From Actinostola sp. cb2023 (lineage: Eukaryota > Cnidaria > Anthozoa > Actiniaria > Actinostolidae), in the NCBI GenBank assembly GCA_033675265.1, contig JAUJYZ010001210.1, positions 635,501-699,500 on the forward strand: DNA of 64,000 nt. The letters run 5' to 3'. Numbering within the stretch: the first letter of the stretch is position 1; each line of letters starts with the position of its first letter. The notes under the pieces were generated by a model. That model was not told the origin of the DNA, did not search any database, and saw nothing but the letters and a program-made list of their open reading frames with translations. The translations under genes and the position numbers were made by a program. Below, piece by piece: positions 23,140 through 34,823 of this stretch.

Positions 23140-23839
23140 CTCGGGACTTGCACTGACATTTTCATTTTCATCTTCAAGGAAGTCACTCATTTCATCACTC
23201 ATCTCATCTCTGCGAGTCATGGGGTCTTTTTCTTCTCTCAGTTTTGTGTGCTGCATCTTTGCAGCGATGTCTTGAATGTTACTTCCAGCCGTGTCATAAA
23301 CCAGTGTCTTTTCTCTCTGCATCACTTCAGGACTATCTCTAGCCGATGGACAACAAAATACGTATATCAGGTGTAAGCTTGTGTGACCACTGGAAGATAT
23401 CTAACAATGTTTATAATAAAACTAAATTGAGCAATATTACTGATATATATTTAAGTGTAAATTATATACTCACTTGACTTTTCGACCAATGTTGGCAAGG
23501 CGATTTCTTATTGCTTTTATTCTCTTTGCGTCGTGTCGTTGTTGTATTTTTAACGTACAGCGGGCGGCAACAAATCTTTTTTCTTGCGCATGAAGTTTAA
23601 AATCCGTTTCGAATTAGCACGGCTTTTTTATATAGGTATTTCTCGTCTTCTGATATTGCGTCTTTTCGGGTGCTGGCTTTTCGCTGACCTGTAAAAGCCA
23701 GTTGATATAAGTTACAAGGAATGGCGATACAGTATAATTTAATAAGGACATTGTTATTACTTATATACTTACCACTTGTTGAGGGGATGTTGATGGAAGA
23801 TTCAATCTCGAGCTCATCTTCACTGTACTCGTTCTCCAT
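23140..23839 (-). pseudogene. Unrecognised three-exon gene, truncated at its 3' side
   Basis: ATG at 23839 opens an acidic leader (MENEYSEDELEIESS). Exon A (23839-23773) ends at GTAAGT. Exon B (23688-23474) starts after TTTTACAG and ends at GTGAGT. Exon C (23338-23140) starts after a TAG and ends at GTATGT. Exon B begins in the frame of exon A, but only a +1 frame (RFVAARCTLKIQQRHDAKRI) joins in phase to exon C (SPEVMQREKTLVYDTAG, then an acidic end), so one indel lies in exon B. The product is charged and probably helical, with no recognised domain. Downstream exons are missing; the palindrome follows. It is transcribed divergently from the 24540-27912 gene and could be its partner. Confidence 0.5.
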
Positions 23840-24205
23840 TATAAAGCGAGAGGCAATGAGGGAGTTCAATTGCCTTTGAAGCGGTTTTATTCCAAATGAG
23901 GTGACAACTGAGTGAAGCATGCGTGCCTATTTACATGAGAATTCACACCATAGATGATTAATTAACGGCTTGCTTGTGCAATATAATGCACGTTTAATGC
24001 CTCCGTGTTATACTTTTATTGTTTATTAGTTTTAGTGTGTGACATGATGTTTATGACGTGACGAGGGATTTGGGATCAGGGATCACCTTCAAGGTTCAAA
24101 GAAATACAACTGTAAAATATCAATATATTCTTTCATAAGAAATACTGACTAATCTTGTAGATGTCTCTCAAATCATCAAAAATATCAAATACTGTTTTCT
24201 TAATA

Positions 24206-24541
24206 TTAAAATCTGCATGCGTCAGGATCTATAGCCTCCGATGCAGACGTTTCCGAAAGAGAACTATCTACGTCAGGACCAATGAAAAGTTTAATTTCAC
24301 ACTGGGGATTTTCCGGCCAAAAATCGCTCAATGAAGCTTGCAAGGGTTTCTGGGTAAAATTCAAAATGGCGCCGAGTTTAAAAAACGGAGGTAGAGTGGA
24401 CACAACATACGGGGCATTTGTGAGACATTGGCGGCAAAATTTGCATATTTTTGGTTCGCCATGTTGTTTTTCGAAGTACAAGCTTTCAATTGATGTATAA
24501 TAAGTGGATTTTTCTACAGTTTTCGACATATATATCGCCAT
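24206..24541 (-). CDS. Possible small cysteine-containing protein, weak
   Basis: A minus-strand frame from the ATG at 24539-24541 contains CKFCRQCL and ends after an acidic tail at a TAA. The composition is protein-like, but there is no recognised family and it overlaps the probable promoter and first ATG of the plus-strand gene. It may be a real divergent gene or a chance frame. Confidence 0.25.
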   Translation of the reverse strand: MAIYMSKTVEKSTYYTSIESLYFEKQHGEPKICKFCRQCLTNAPYVVSTLPPFFKLGAILNFTQKPLQASLSDFWPENPQCEIKLFIGPDVDSSLSETSASEAIDPDACRF

Positions 24542-27500
24542 GATAGGTAAGTGCCCTTTTCTTTCTTTTGTGGGGTCATTTATACGCAAATAATTTCTAC
24601 TCAAATATGTGTTATTTTCGAAAAACTAAAACGATAGAAATGTTTACAAACTATGTGGCTACCTACACACTGATTTTGGTTTGTTTCTATACATCTACAG
24701 GGAATTTGAACCAAGCTGTTTCACAACAATCGTCTGTCAGCCCAAGTGATGCAAACAAGCCGAGGAATCGTTTCAATCTTGGAGCCTATGCTCGTACCGT
24801 AAAGCTAGCTAAAATCGAATATGTGGCCAAAGGAAAACAGCTAACTGAGATCCAACAGCAATGTGACCTTAGGAATGAGCAATGCCAAGAGCTCAAAATG
24901 GAATTAGATGCATTGAGACTCAAGGTAAGCTTATATATATATGAATTAAATGGTTTTAAGTGCAAGCTTGTGTAAAATTTTGCTAGATACTTTCTTGGTT
25001 CTGTACAGTATTTTAATAACAGTGTTTAATCAAGCTTGTAATCAAGTTTTTATATAATAATAATAATAACAACAACAACAACAACACTTTATTGGATGAA
25101 TAACTATAATAAAAAAGCAATTATCATCTAGGCCCATATACATGTAATGCATCAGTCAAGTGAACCCCCCCCCCCCCCCCCCCCCCCCCGGGCATTAGCA
25201 GGGGAAAGCGGGGACTTTCACTTCTAAATCACTACCTCTTCGTTCCCTGGCAGGCGAATACACTTCCTAACATCCCTTCGACTTCCAGAGCGGGGAATAG
25301 TTGGGGGATTTGCGACTCACATTTTTTTCTTCAAAATATTATCTACAGAACAAATGAGTACTGGCGGGGGAGTTTACCATTCATTTCTGCCCCGGTGACC
25401 TGTGACCGGGGGACTTCACTGGCTTTCATTTGAGTAAATAGTGAATGCCCTGCTTATGCCCAAGGGGTACAATAATGTATTGAACTTTATTATAAAACAT
25501 TGCTGCAGCTAGTTCTCATATATACAGTAACAATTATTTAGACATTATTTTAAGCACTGCTTAAAAACATTATTTGGGTCCTCTAATATTTTATTTGGGT
25601 CTACTCCAGAATAAATTGGGCAAGTAAATTCTTAATTATTACAACCAGTATTCAATAAATGTTTTACTTTTTCACAGCGAGGGCTTCTTGAAGACCAAAA
25701 GGCTCATTTACCACGTAACAGTAGAACACAATTAGTCACTTGCTGTAAGGATGGAAACAGTGAAGTGGTAGACCTACCAACTAGCTCGGCTAGAAAAAGA
25801 AGGCAGAAAACTATGGAGAGTGCATACAGGATTCACAGCAATCCTAGTGAATGGCCGAGGAAGAAAAAGAAAACAGCCTTGAGAGGGCTGTTTAACACCG
25901 TTGTTAATCAGTCTTCAACCAACCAACTGATTGACATGTCAATGGGGTCAAAAACAGTCCATGACAAGGTTCTTAGTCATTTAGGAAATGACCTGGTTAG
26001 AAATTTTGAAAAGTCACGTGGTAATTTAACTAGATCAGTCATGGTTCTTTACCATGGTGGTTTGCTTAGTAAGGCAAAATACAATAGCGTTAGAAGCTCT
26101 GAGATATTCACTAGTGATAAAACATGGAAAAAATCAAGGCTAAGTTTAAGTAATGGCATTCACATTCCTAGTTTAGTACCATATAAGGCAGTAAGTCAGT
26201 TCACTAAGACCATTGATATAGGTCTGCTTAAAGACCTCCCTCATGTAGAACTTGAGGAGGATGAAAGCAGTACCAGTAATGATGGAAATGTTCCTATAAG
26301 AAATACAATTTCAGGTTGTTACATTGATGTTGAAGCACGCTTACTACAGCTAGCATCTATGTACTTAAACTTCAATAGCACAACTAACATCATTTGTTGG
26401 TTTTCATATCCTCCCGGTACATTTCTTGTAGCCATAAGTGCTGATGGTGCTCCTTTTGGTAAACAAAATGAGGCCACTGCATGGCTTATTAGTTTTCTTA
26501 ATTTAGGAAACCGTATAGCTAGTTGTGAAGACAACTTTTTGTTATTAGGGGCAAATTGCCAAGAAGAACACCCTATTATGATTAAATATGGCAAGCAAAT
26601 AAGGAGTGAAATATCTCTTATAGAAAGCAAGACATATAGTATTCAGGGACATGAAGACCTTGCAGTGAAGTTTATATTTGAGCTTGTTCCTGCTGATATG
26701 AAATGGCTTGCCACTTTTTCTGGGGAACTTTCAAATGCTGCCACCTATAACTCCTCATATGCAAATGTTACAAGTAGGACAGCTGATTTAAAAAATATTC
26801 ATGGTTCACTTGGGAATGATAACACATGTACCTGGAATCCATGGTCATATGATTCCAGGGTTAAGGTTGCAAAAGATGTAGCCAAATACAAGCTCACAAT
26901 TGTAAACAAATCTATTCAACAACAGAGAAACCTTGTTACTAAATATATTGCTAACAAACAATCAAGGCAGGAATTTGAGCCTATTTTAGGGCCATTAATT
27001 TGTAAGGCAAAATGTGAACCATTGCATCTAGGCAACAATTGTTGGCAAGCATGGAATAAGGAGGTCATGACAGTTGCACTTACCCGTTCTAATATAGTTA
27101 ATAGTACAATCACTGTTTCTCAATTGCCATTTGATTGTTGCTTCCGTAGGTATCTTCGCTCAGTTAGAAACAAAGTGAAATCACCAAAGTTATACAAGAA
27201 AATAGTAAGGTGATTTCGAGAAAATAGAAAAGATAAATCCTTTCAATGTAGATTCACAGGTGAGGAAACACGTAAATTTTGCAACAATTTCATGCATATC
27301 ATTGATGCTGTTCTTTCACCAAATGACACAGAATCTGCAAATTTAAAGCTTTATTCTCTAGCCTATGTAGGACTAAAGCTTAGGAATGCCACATCGCTTA
27401 TGAATCGCATAGATATTGATGAACAAGGGATTGTTAACCTAGATAAGAACTGTAAGCAATATTTTATTTGTAGTTCAATGTTTTTAAGTAATTTAACACT

Positions 27501-27912
27501 CAGTATGTGGACAGTGGGTTTCTGTGTCCCATATCATGCTAGACAATTATTTGAATCTCTAGGGGTTGGCCTTGGCATAAACACCATGCAAGGTAGGGAA
27601 GCTAAACACCAGAAACTTAAACATTATGCAGATTTTTCCCTCCCTAGCGATCGATGGGCAAAGGTGTTTTTACATGAGCATATGTCATTGATATGGCTGA
27701 GGCAACAAAACCCTCATTTGGTTAAGTACTCAAAGTCAAAGTTGCAATACATTTTAGATAAATGCTATCAAGACAGTTTTTGCTTTTGTGGTCTACCCAA
27801 AGCAGAACATGAGGCTGGGTGTCAATACTGTCAATCAACTTTAATGACAGCAATAGCTGCATCTGTCGAGGCAAAGTGCTTGACTACTTACATTAAGAAT
27901 ATTATCGGTTGA
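24540..27912 (+). pseudogene. Large transposase-like gene of unassigned superfamily, one nonsense codon
   Basis: Three exons join in phase: 24540-24546 (Met-Ile-G), 24701-24924 and 25678-27912, with GTAAGTG, CTACAG, GTAAGC and TTTTTCACAG at the boundaries. The protein would be about 821 residues. Exon 2 encodes a basic then heptad-like segment (YVAKGKQLTEIQQQCDLRN), probably coiled coil. A basic patch (KKKKK-like, ~120) precedes the core. VAISADGAPFGK (Asp 333), VPADMKWLATFSGELSNAAT (Asp 417) and NTMQGREAKHQKL (Glu 718) are possible catalytic D, D and E, and the C-terminus has a Cys cluster (FCFCGLPK, CQYCQ). A single TGA at 27211-27213 (codon 589) interrupts an otherwise open frame; CGA to TGA is the likely change. 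I recall similar uncharacterised cnidarian proteins but cannot name the superfamily. Confidence 0.8.
24925..25677. other. Intron of the transposase-like gene, with simple repeats
   Basis: Carries an AAT/AAC microsatellite (about 25058-25086) and a poly-C run (25165-25189). The segment 25190-25460 is G/C-richer and looks like a foreign repeat. No coding sequence. Confidence 0.6.
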
Positions 27913-28124
27913 TAATGCTAGAGCATAATTATGTATCATTCTTACAACAGTTAAGTGTGTGAATGAGCTTATCAATAGTTCTTGTTTACCAGTCAATACA
28001 AAAGAAATGAGATGTTACTAAGATGTATCAGACTATCTATTTCATGGGTTAAGTGACATCACTCTAACACAATTTATTATTATGCCTTATTACAGGTTTA
28101 TTTACAAATAAATATATATGTAAC
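27913..28124. other. 3' flank of the transposase-like gene
   Basis: No terminal inverted repeat matching the 23.0-24.5 kb side is evident. The sequence is AT-rich and ends at a dispersed repeat. Confidence 0.4.
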
Positions 28125-28425
28125 AATTATTCCCCTAAGTGGAGGTGAATAGTGGTGGATACATGTATTTACTGAGCCACGAGTCTTCGAGCGGCGAGGT
28201 ACATTGTAAATATCTACTACTACTCACCGACAGTGAGGGGAATAATTGTTTTAGTATATACCACACAAGTGAATAGCCAGCCAAGATTATAAAATGTATT
28301 TTCAAGAAGAAAAATATATCTTGTTTTGCTCGGAGGTAAATAGCCAAGGATATCCCTACTTTGATTAACCAATGACAGTGCACGAAAAGCAATATTCACT
28401 TGTGAGGTATATACTAAAGGTTTAT
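28125..28425 (-). repeat. Dispersed foldback-type repeat, copy 2
   Basis: Reverse-oriented relative of 8190-8460. GTGGAGGTGAATAGTGGTGG and CTACTACTCACCGACAGTG form the internal palindrome, followed by AAGTGAATAGCCAGCC. No coding capacity. Confidence 0.75.
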
Positions 28426-28607
28426 ATTGACCTGTAAAATAATATTCATAAAGACTAGAATTTAGAATTGCACTCTAGTTACATAATTACAAAAAGGGCC
28501 AAACAATGTGTATTAGTACGGCATATGCATAATATATATTTGACATTTTAGAGCGGTCGCACTAAACCCATGAAATAAATACTAACTTTTAGTATTAAAT
28601 AGTGCTA

Positions 28608-30141
28608 CAGTACCGCCTAAAAGTATTGCAACAGCTAAGAACCGCAATTGCGCCGCAAAAAGACTTCTTAAAGAGAACCGCAATTTGCGGACGTTTGCGG
28701 TTTTCTCTTGCGCCTCGGCCATTATTCATAAAAACCGCAATTTGCGTTTCACGGCATAAGACAATAGAACGCAATAATACGCAAAATTAATTGATTCACC
28801 CGCAAAGATAATATATTCGTTTGAGTTGAAGCTCAAATGTGCAAGGATTCCACAACAAATCAGTCGATTATTCGAAAAAGATAAAGCACTTTATGTTTTA
28901 TCTGTTTTGACGAACAAATTACGTCTGTCGTTCGCTGAAACGCGAAGTGATGACAAGTTTATGAAAATTATTCACTGACAGCCGCTCTGATCGGTCTTTA
29001 GATTTGGAATTCATGTCTTGAGACATCTTAAAATTATACCTTATGAGGAACTAAAGTTAGGAGTATGAAGATATCGAACTTGACTTTCTCAAGTTCGTGA
29101 CCGGTTCGATCCGGTTCACGCTGCACGCGTGGCTGGTGTCACACAACACCAAACCAAACTAACAAGTATCTCTGAAAAAAGTGTTTGAGAAATGTTCAGA
29201 TTCATCCAGATTCCAAATAAATGTTTTTCATTTGGTCATAAAGGCCTTTGAGCAAAAAGATTTAGGATCAAACAAGTCGTTTATGTGAATAATAATATTC
29301 TCAAGAACTCACTTCGTAATCGTAAACAAACATTTCACACCTTGAGCTTGGTTATGTTTGATAGTTTGATGAGTCGTTCTCTGGTCGTTTTGATTTACCA
29401 AATGAGCAAAAGTAACCGTATCTAATGTAAAAGTTCTTTTTGAAATACATTTTGTCGCATTTCAGAGTTTATCTGACTAGTTTGTATAAAGTTCCCAAGC
29501 TTCCCGTACATTCTAACGGGTTCAACACACCATGTGTCAATCAAACTGTCTACAATTCACCAACATCGTAAATCTCGGCATTTGTGTTTTCATAAATCAC
29601 AGCGTTGTGTTTTAGAGATGAAAAGTTTCAGGTTTCTAGCTGATTTAGTAATCGTTGACCGATCTACTAGTAACAGCTTGTTACTTTGTGGACTCGAATC
29701 CTGTGGAAAAAACCTGCACGGTCACGACAAGTCATGCGTATGTTTTTCACAGTGATTACAAAATCTATTTTAGAAGTTGCGATGTTTTATCCTCAGCCTA
29801 CGACTATACCGGGAATTGCATGAGTTTCCGAGCATTACTACGAGGAGTTGTTTGGTTGTTATTGTTGAAATGATTGAAAGTCTACATGTAACTGTAAGAT
29901 CGTAGATCGACTAAAAACGCAAAGATAATTTATTCGCAATTCACGCAACTCGCACACGAACAATGAAAGCGCAAAAAGACTTCTAAAAGAAAGCGCAATT
30001 TGCGGTGTTCAGTTTTTAATGAGTTTGGACGCCATTTTGTTTTGCGGTTTCTTTTTGCGCCGCAAACCGGCCGCAAACCGCAAACCGCAAAATAAACGCA
30101 ATTGCGGTTCTTGGCTGTTGCAATACTTTTAGGCGGTACTG
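28608..30141. mobile_element. TA-flanked DNA element without transposase
   Basis: Terminal inverted repeats begin CAGTACCGCCTAAAAGTATT on both sides and continue through CAACAGC and AAGAACCGCAATTGCG. TA lies immediately outside each end (28606-28607 and 30142-30143). The subterminal regions are packed with GCAATTTGCGG/CCGCAAA motifs in both orientations. The 1.5 kb is non-coding as far as I can see. CAGT ends with a TA target duplication fit a non-autonomous Tc1/mariner or pogo element. Confidence 0.88.
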
Positions 30142-30143
30142 TA

Positions 30144-30445
30144 ATTAAACAATATAAAACAACTGATTTATTACGAATTAGTACTGATTAGTACTAATTA
30201 TTGTTCATGTGTTTAGTGCGAGCACTCTTAAAATTACTGTACATGTACGTATACTAATACTTTGAAATCAATTGATTTTACAACACTTATTCTATTAAAC
30301 TGGAAAATATATTGTGTAAACATGTTTCAGTGTTGTTTATTCCAACTTTTGAACAATAGTCAATGCACTGTTATCAATTACAATGTACATGTGTATATTA
30401 CCCATTTCTTCTGATACTTAATCTTGAAAACTTGATGTGTGACAA
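30144..30445. other. No supported gene
   Basis: AT-rich flank of the preceding element; nothing recognised. Confidence 0.45.
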
Positions 30446-30780
30446 TCAAAGGTGCTGTGGTACGTTGAGTTCATTCCACAAGCCATAGTAGCAGCGGATG
30501 TCCAGTTTCTCAATTGTTTTTGAGTATTTTATTGTGAATAACTTCTCCTCAGAGACTAAGAGCTTCACTGTAGAATCGCCAATAGCCTTTTTGGGGAATC
30601 CAACAAAAGCTTCACCGAGAATATCTTTAAGAAATAACTCCAGCTTTCTTTCGTATGATATATTAATCGTGGTAATGTTCCTTACAGTATTCACGTCAAC
30701 GCCATATGCAGACACACATGTCAGGAGATCTTTCAAACATTCAAACACTTCCAAACTTATTCTATGTGAAATATCAATTC

Positions 30781-30811
<31 letters not shown>

Positions 30812-31225
30812 GTTTATTCACAATTCATCACACGTACACGAAAATAAACAAATATAATAATATATACATGAACTCTATTGTATTGTCTAGACGCAAACTA
30901 ATATATACGGGCTCCCTTGCCTTGGAGTTTTGCGCATTCTCCTCAGTATTGTTTTATTCCAGTGAACCACTTCTTTAACAGCTAATGACTTCATTCCTGC
31001 TATTTCCATTGCACAATGTAATCGTTCTCTGTCGTTCGTGGCTCCATATTTTTTAACTAGCATGTCTTTTGCCAGTCGTATCTCCTTAAAAAAGCTACTC
31101 AAGGCGAGCCTTTGCCCCACTTCATTTCTATCGATTGAATTATAAACCTCTGATTCTTTTCTTTGCAACAAATTATCTAAGCTTGAGTTTAGGTTTGACA
31201 AATTATTTAACATTCGAGACGCCAT
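30446..31225 (-). CDS. Two unrecognised open segments, possibly exons of one gene
   Basis: The upstream segment (31225-30887) starts at an ATG in a GGCGTC context and encodes a helical, charged peptide (SSLDNLLQRKESEVYNSID, then KEIRLAKDMLVKKYG). The downstream segment (30754-30446) encodes LELFLKDILGEAFVGFPKK and ends at a stop. An AAT microsatellite (30782-30811) separates them. Splice signals between them are poor and I recognise no family. These could be exons of a host gene or remains of a mobile element. Confidence 0.3.
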
Positions 31226-31898
31226 ATTGGATTTGAAATATAGCAGCCTCGATATCGTGCCTTGACTGCCTCGATATCGTGCCGAGCGATTTTTGTCCGG
31301 AAAATCCCCAGTGTGTTTTACATCAACTTTTCTTGTACCGGTAAAGCAGTGAGGTGAACATTTTGCATGATCCGGAATTTGAGTAACGCGGGATCCTAAT
31401 TTGCATACAAACTTACACCCTTTGTGAAAAACAAAGGATACGAAAGAACTCTATTGTATTGTATAGACACAAACTAATGTTTTTGCCGGAACATGTAAAT
31501 GGCGGTAAGCCAGTGAAACTGAGGTGTTGAACGACCAAACGAGGTGTGAACTGTAACTTGGACATCGTGAAAAAAGTGTTCTGATTTTATGACTTGCGTT
31601 TCAAAAGTTTCGGCGAAGGATTATCGTCTGAAATGGCAGTAAAATCAGCACACACAGTTTCAGTTTAACACGATGTTTCCAGAGTCATTTCAGCCCAGTA
31701 CATGTTAGTTGAAACAATCATCAACTATCATGTCAGTACCGTTTGGTCAGATCTTTATTCTGCAAAACACAATACAACTCTTTGTTGTGAGATATCAGAC
31801 CTTTATTACAGTTATAGAAATGGAATTAAACTAATGACGAACTTATTACAGTTATAGAGTTTATTACTAAACCTAAATAAACAAGCAAACAACACCGA

Positions 31899-32138
31899 CT
31901 AAGCTTGCTGATGCCCAACGGCCCTTTGATAATATGTTTTTGCATGAGGACTAAGATATTTGGTTAGACTTAGGAGAGCTTTACACTTGTTATCAGATAG
32001 TTTAATGGGTTTGCTGTGTAGAGAATTCAAAGTTCTGGTACTCAAGTCAGTGTGTTGGTTCTGTCTAAAATCCACTTCAACAGGTTCCTTTAGGTGATCC
32101 AGGGTTTTCCTCATCCAAACAACTCCGGGATGACGCAC
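31899..32138 (-). pseudogene. C-terminal fragment of the same transposase-like family
   Basis: The segment ends in KPIKLSDNKCKALLSLTKYL followed by a YY-containing tail and a stop, which fits the usual ending of the family represented at 18131-19375 (a PIS..K..LL.L..YIP..Y-like pattern as I remember it). It is on the same strand as, and downstream of, the nuclease-like fragment at 36186-36959, so both could derive from one gene separated by a 4 kb intron or insertion. No convincing acceptor is visible. Confidence 0.45.
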
Positions 32139-33585
32139 GTCGGGCCCATACAGCCAGAAAAACGCCGGGATTAATGTAGCATGCCGCCATATTGGACGGG
32201 CGGCAAATTTGGGAGACTGGGGACGAATTTGTCGAGTGCAAAACGACTTCTCTTTCGGAGCCTCGTATGTCGATCGTATTATTCCGAAGAAAAATCGGAA
32301 GACAGGAAAAGACGAAGTCTTCCTTGCTGTCTATTTTGGTACCAAACACGAAGGGTAATTATTTTTTTACGATTATTGTTTTCGCTTGGTTTTGAAAATC
32401 TGAAGATTTTGATTTGAAGGGCATATTTTGACCCTTGTTTTATTTTCGCCGTGTTAATTATTTTGTAAATGAAATAAACGTGGTTTGAATCCTCGATAGT
32501 TGTGTGAAGTCGCCTTCTTTTTTGTTTTTTGAAATTCGTTTTGGATTTTCTGTGCTGACCGATTGTTTTTGGTCAATTTTCACTATGTTGACTGTAAGTT
32601 TCAACGCTGCCACGTATTCAAGTCGTCGCTTTTACCAAGAGAAAGGGCATCATAATTTATCAAAAACACTGCCGATGGAAAAGTCTATGAGGGAAGAATT
32701 TATAGTGGCAAAGAAAACAAACAGAGTTAGAAGCCAAGTAGTATTAAATGGTAAGGAAAATATTCTTCATCTTACATGTATGTCAGTGGAAGAGGTATAA
32801 CAATGCTAGTCCTAGATCTCGTGTGCTGTACGTAGGTTGTGACATGTGAAATCAATGTTTTGTATTTCAGAATTAAACTTACATGTATAAGTAAGCTTAA
32901 ATAAGTTATATCTGTAAGCTTAATATAGTTTTTCAGCCATGCAGCTTAACTTTAGGCCATGTCATTATACCAACTGGCCCACACCAAGGAAATGAAGGAC
33001 AACATGAAGGTGTTTTGATATGGGAGTCTTGATTGTAAAATAAGAGAGTATGCATGTAATGTGCATGCATGTAAACAATTGAACTGTAAAGAATGATGAA
33101 TGTACTGTGTATATTTGATATACTATAGTTTGCCAATAGACTTGTGATCGAATTACAATTTTATTGAAATAAAACTGTTTATCTTTTTAAGTTATATAAC
33201 TATTGTTCACAGTGAACAGTGAGACCAACACTTAGCCTGGTTTATAACTACATTGTATACATATATAACTACATGGTATATACTCTTTTAAATAATTCCA
33301 CAGTTATGTAGTGACAAAGGTGACGTTGGTATCGATTGGTGTCCAGTTATTATTTGGTTACATGTAAAGTTCTGTATCCTGTGTGATTTTTATTTCTACT
33401 CACTCAGGTTCAGGTAGCGAGTAGAAAAAAAATCCCTGGGTAAAAGTTCTGCAGAAATATCATACCTCATGGTTTAAGTATATGAGAAGTTTTTTAAAAT
33501 AATGGTATTAAGAGGGTATTTATTTCAACATCGCGTAATATCCGCGAAAAGCGCCAAAAACGAGCGCTTTTGAACAGTTTGATTT
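32139..33585. other. No confident gene
   Basis: Plus-strand frames at 32181-32417 and 32504-32800 are open and the first follows a GCCGCCATATTGG start-like context, but neither shows a known domain. Confidence 0.35.
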
Positions 33586-33589
33586 TCGA

Positions 33590-33905
33590 TTTTCGATTTT
33601 CGCTTTGGATTAACACTCTAATTTTATTTTAACTAAGCACAAACTATTAAAAACAAAGTAAATTGGCTGTTTAAAGCTGTTTTAGCGTTGTACAAAGCCA
33701 TTTTCCTGCTTTTTGTTTCAAAATTGAGCTAATTCAGGGGGAAACATCAGCAATACTAGCAAATATACAGATCTAGTGGACAGTTTTCAAATCAAATTTT
33801 CACTTTGGATTAACACTCTAATTTCACTTTTACCGGTCAAAAACCATTACAAATAACTTGAATTCTTTGCTAAAGCAGTTTTAGCCTTGTACAAAACATA
33901 TTCTC
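33590..33905 (+). repeat. Direct duplication of a ~110 bp segment, ~205 bp apart
   Basis: CTTTGGATTAACACTCTAAT occurs near 33604 and again near 33804, each followed about 75 bases later by GTTTTAGC.TTGTACAAA-type sequence. Diverged, non-coding. Confidence 0.7.
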
Positions 33906-34465
33906 CATGCTATTGGTTTTTGGCGCTCAATACGCGCGTTCGTAAAAAATCTCCTCTTAAACACTATAATTTAACTGACATATAACAGCATAAATGGAGT
34001 ACATTTTAAATAATTGCATTACATTTACTACCATTACATAGAATACATTGTATACTAGAGCACATGTAAATAGTATGAGTTAGTACTAAATACTGACATT
34101 TATATTGTTTTCTACTACATTGTTTAATTAGTGCTAAGTACAAAATGTTGCATGGTTTTAGTGTCTAATCTATTGTTAAATACTAAATAAATAAAATACC
34201 GTGTCCTTATTTTCAACCACTTTCAAAGTCTGAATATACAGGTCATCTTACCTTTGTCAATTTCTAAAATAACTCATATTATGAACCATGGGCTAATTTT
34301 TTTATCAGTACTCCGAATTCTTCTAAGTTGTTCATTTGACTGTAAGCTACAGACAGGGTTTCTCCTTAGTCCATAACAGACAATGAGATTGAATTCAAGA
34401 TTCATTGGAGACATGATGGCAACTTTCTGATATGCAGTCTAAACAATAGCATTAATTAATTAAAA
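33906..34465. other. No supported gene
   Basis: AT-rich, with no recognised feature. Confidence 0.45.
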
Positions 34466-34823
34466 TATATGTTGTAGTTTAAAATGATCCCTTGGTTCAA
34501 TATAAATTAAACCAGTTCAATTTAAATTAAACCGGTTCAATTTAAATTAAACCGGTTCAATTTAAATTAAACCGGTTCAATTTAAATTAAACCGGTTCAA
34601 TTTAAATTAAACTGGTTCAATTTAAATTGAACTGCATGGTTTAATTTGGAATTTTAGAGGGGGAGGGGGGAAGTCCTAAAAAGAACTAAATAATTTTCAC
34701 TAAGAAGAACTAAATAATGTCTTCCCTAATGTACTAACCCTAATTATACTTGAACCGGTTCAATTTAAATTAAACCAGTTCAATTTAAATTAACCAAAAA
34801 TAATTTTAAACTACAACATAAAA
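34466..34823. mobile_element. MITE with an internal 21 bp palindromic tandem repeat
   Basis: Inverted ends ATGTTGTAGTTTAAAAT (left) and its counterpart ATTTTAAACTACAACAT (right). Inside, a unit of about 21 bases joining AACCGGTT to AATTTAAATT repeats about six times at 34505-34640 and again at 34750-34795. Each unit contains two short palindromes. Confidence 0.75.

Noticed and set aside
25165..25189. Poly-C run as a regulatory or structural element
   Set aside because: Simple homopolymer in an intron; similar runs occur at 17132 and (as G) 53890. Likely slippage and unreliable in length.
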